Under the pieces are notes generated by a model. The model saw only the letters and a list, made by a program, of their open reading frames with translations, made no database searches and was not told the DNA's origin. 64,000 nt of DNA from Burkholderiales bacterium (lineage in GTDB: Bacteria > Pseudomonadota > Gammaproteobacteria > Burkholderiales > Burkholderiaceae_C), in contig JAJUGJ010000001.1 of NCBI GenBank assembly GCA_029268225.1, positions 1 to 64,000 on the forward strand. Direction: 5' to 3'. The translations under genes and the position numbers were made by a program. Below, in pieces: positions 63,660-64,000 of the stretch (positions are counted from its first letter, which is position 1; each line of letters begins with the position of its first letter).

Positions 63660-64000
63660 GTGCTGAGCTGGTTTGAAAATCTGGTCGATCCGTACCCGGC
63701 CGCGCCCCCGCAGACCCCACCCAAGGGCTTCTTCGCCTTCCTGTGGGCCGGCACGCACGGCATGCGCCGCTACCTGCTGTGCATGACGCTGCTGACCGCC
63801 TCCATCGGCGCGTTCGAGGCCCTGCTGTTCAGCATGCTCGGCAACATCGTCGACTGGTTAGGCGCCACGCCCCCCGGCGAGTTCTGGACGAGCTCGCGCT
63901 CCACCTTGCTGGGGCTGGCCGCCGTGCTGCTGCTCAGCCCCCTGGCCGTGATGCTGCAGACCCTGCTCAAGCACCAGGCCCTGGCCGGCAATTTCCCCAT
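63660..64000 (+). CDS. ABC-type exporter, permease part, truncated by the window end
   Basis: The visible 113 residues start with a GTG at 63660: MLSWFENLVDPYPAAPPQTP, a short cytosolic lead, then KGFFAFLWAGTHGMRRYLL and hydrophobic helices at about 40-62 and 83-102. This N-terminus is that of fused permease-ATPase exporters (MsbA/multidrug type) of betaproteobacteria. The nucleotide-binding domain lies outside the window, so the family call rests on the start only. Confidence 0.75.
   Translation, partial: MLSWFENLVDPYPAAPPQTPPKGFFAFLWAGTHGMRRYLLCMTLLTASIGAFEALLFSMLGNIVDWLGATPPGEFWTSSRSTLLGLAAVLLLSPLAVMLQTLLKHQALAGNFP

Noticed and set aside
62411-63763. N-terminal extension of the acyltransferase frame
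   Set aside because: It is antisense to PPK2; the membrane acyltransferase begins at 62410 with a normal N-terminus.

Overview
The window is GC-rich, densely packed chromosomal DNA from a betaproteobacterium. The gene content (isc operon, ben/cat/pca benzoate catabolism, intracellular PHA depolymerase, stand-alone RnfB next to endonuclease III, PhoX, a lysine/alanine-rich histone-like protein) points to Burkholderiales, perhaps the Leptothrix/Rubrivivax/Aquabacterium side of the order. The genus is an inference from protein flavour, not a search.

Layout. 1-5.2 kb (minus): an AI-2E family permease and four envelope genes of unknown role: three membrane proteins with cytosolic-type zinc ribbons and one glycine-zipper lipoprotein. 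5.4-9.6 kb (plus): cyclopropane fatty acid synthase, an exported CocE/NonD (S15-type) hydrolase, and a divergent lipase-chaperone-like protein. 9.69-15.05 kb: a small genomic island at the 3' end of tRNA-Val(CAC), bounded by a 45-bp perfect repeat of the tRNA 3' end. It carries a type VI secretion cargo set (PAAR with a transthyretin-like extension, M15-type peptidase effector, periplasmic immunity candidate), broken genes and an IS21-family element. No integrase is visible.

15.1-21.6 kb (minus): dnaQ, then the iscR-iscS-iscU-iscA-hscB-hscA-fdx iron-sulfur operon with a strong promoter overlapped by an IscR type-1-like site. 21.7-27.5 kb: phoX with Pho-box half-sites, uvrB, and a divergent aromatic/aspartate aminotransferase whose promoter overlaps the uvrB start. 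27.6-42.0 kb: a complete aerobic benzoate route. BenABC and BenD make catechol; CatA, CatB, CatC and PcaD/CatD give 3-oxoadipate; PcaI, PcaJ and PcaF give succinyl-CoA and acetyl-CoA. Two transporters (BenE, BenK) and two regulators (IclR type, LysR type) are included.

42.2-51.9 kb: PHA depolymerase, RnfB, a small conserved protein, a LemA-TPM-TPM cluster, a DUF3617-like exported protein, endonuclease III, an SDR protein, a ferredoxin-reductase, a HIT protein, a metallophosphoesterase and an AHSA1-like protein. 52-57 kb (minus): branched-chain amino-acid ABC transporter genes livHMGF without a binding protein, and an aldehyde dehydrogenase. 57.2-64 kb: histone-like protein, S4 RNA-binding protein, acyl-CoA synthetase, class II aldolase family protein, acyltransferase, PPK2 and the start of an ABC exporter.

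The least explained parts are the zinc-ribbon envelope cluster, the tRNA-Val island with its effector/immunity cargo, and the hydrolase/chaperone-like pair. Most other genes are recognisable housekeeping or catabolic genes.
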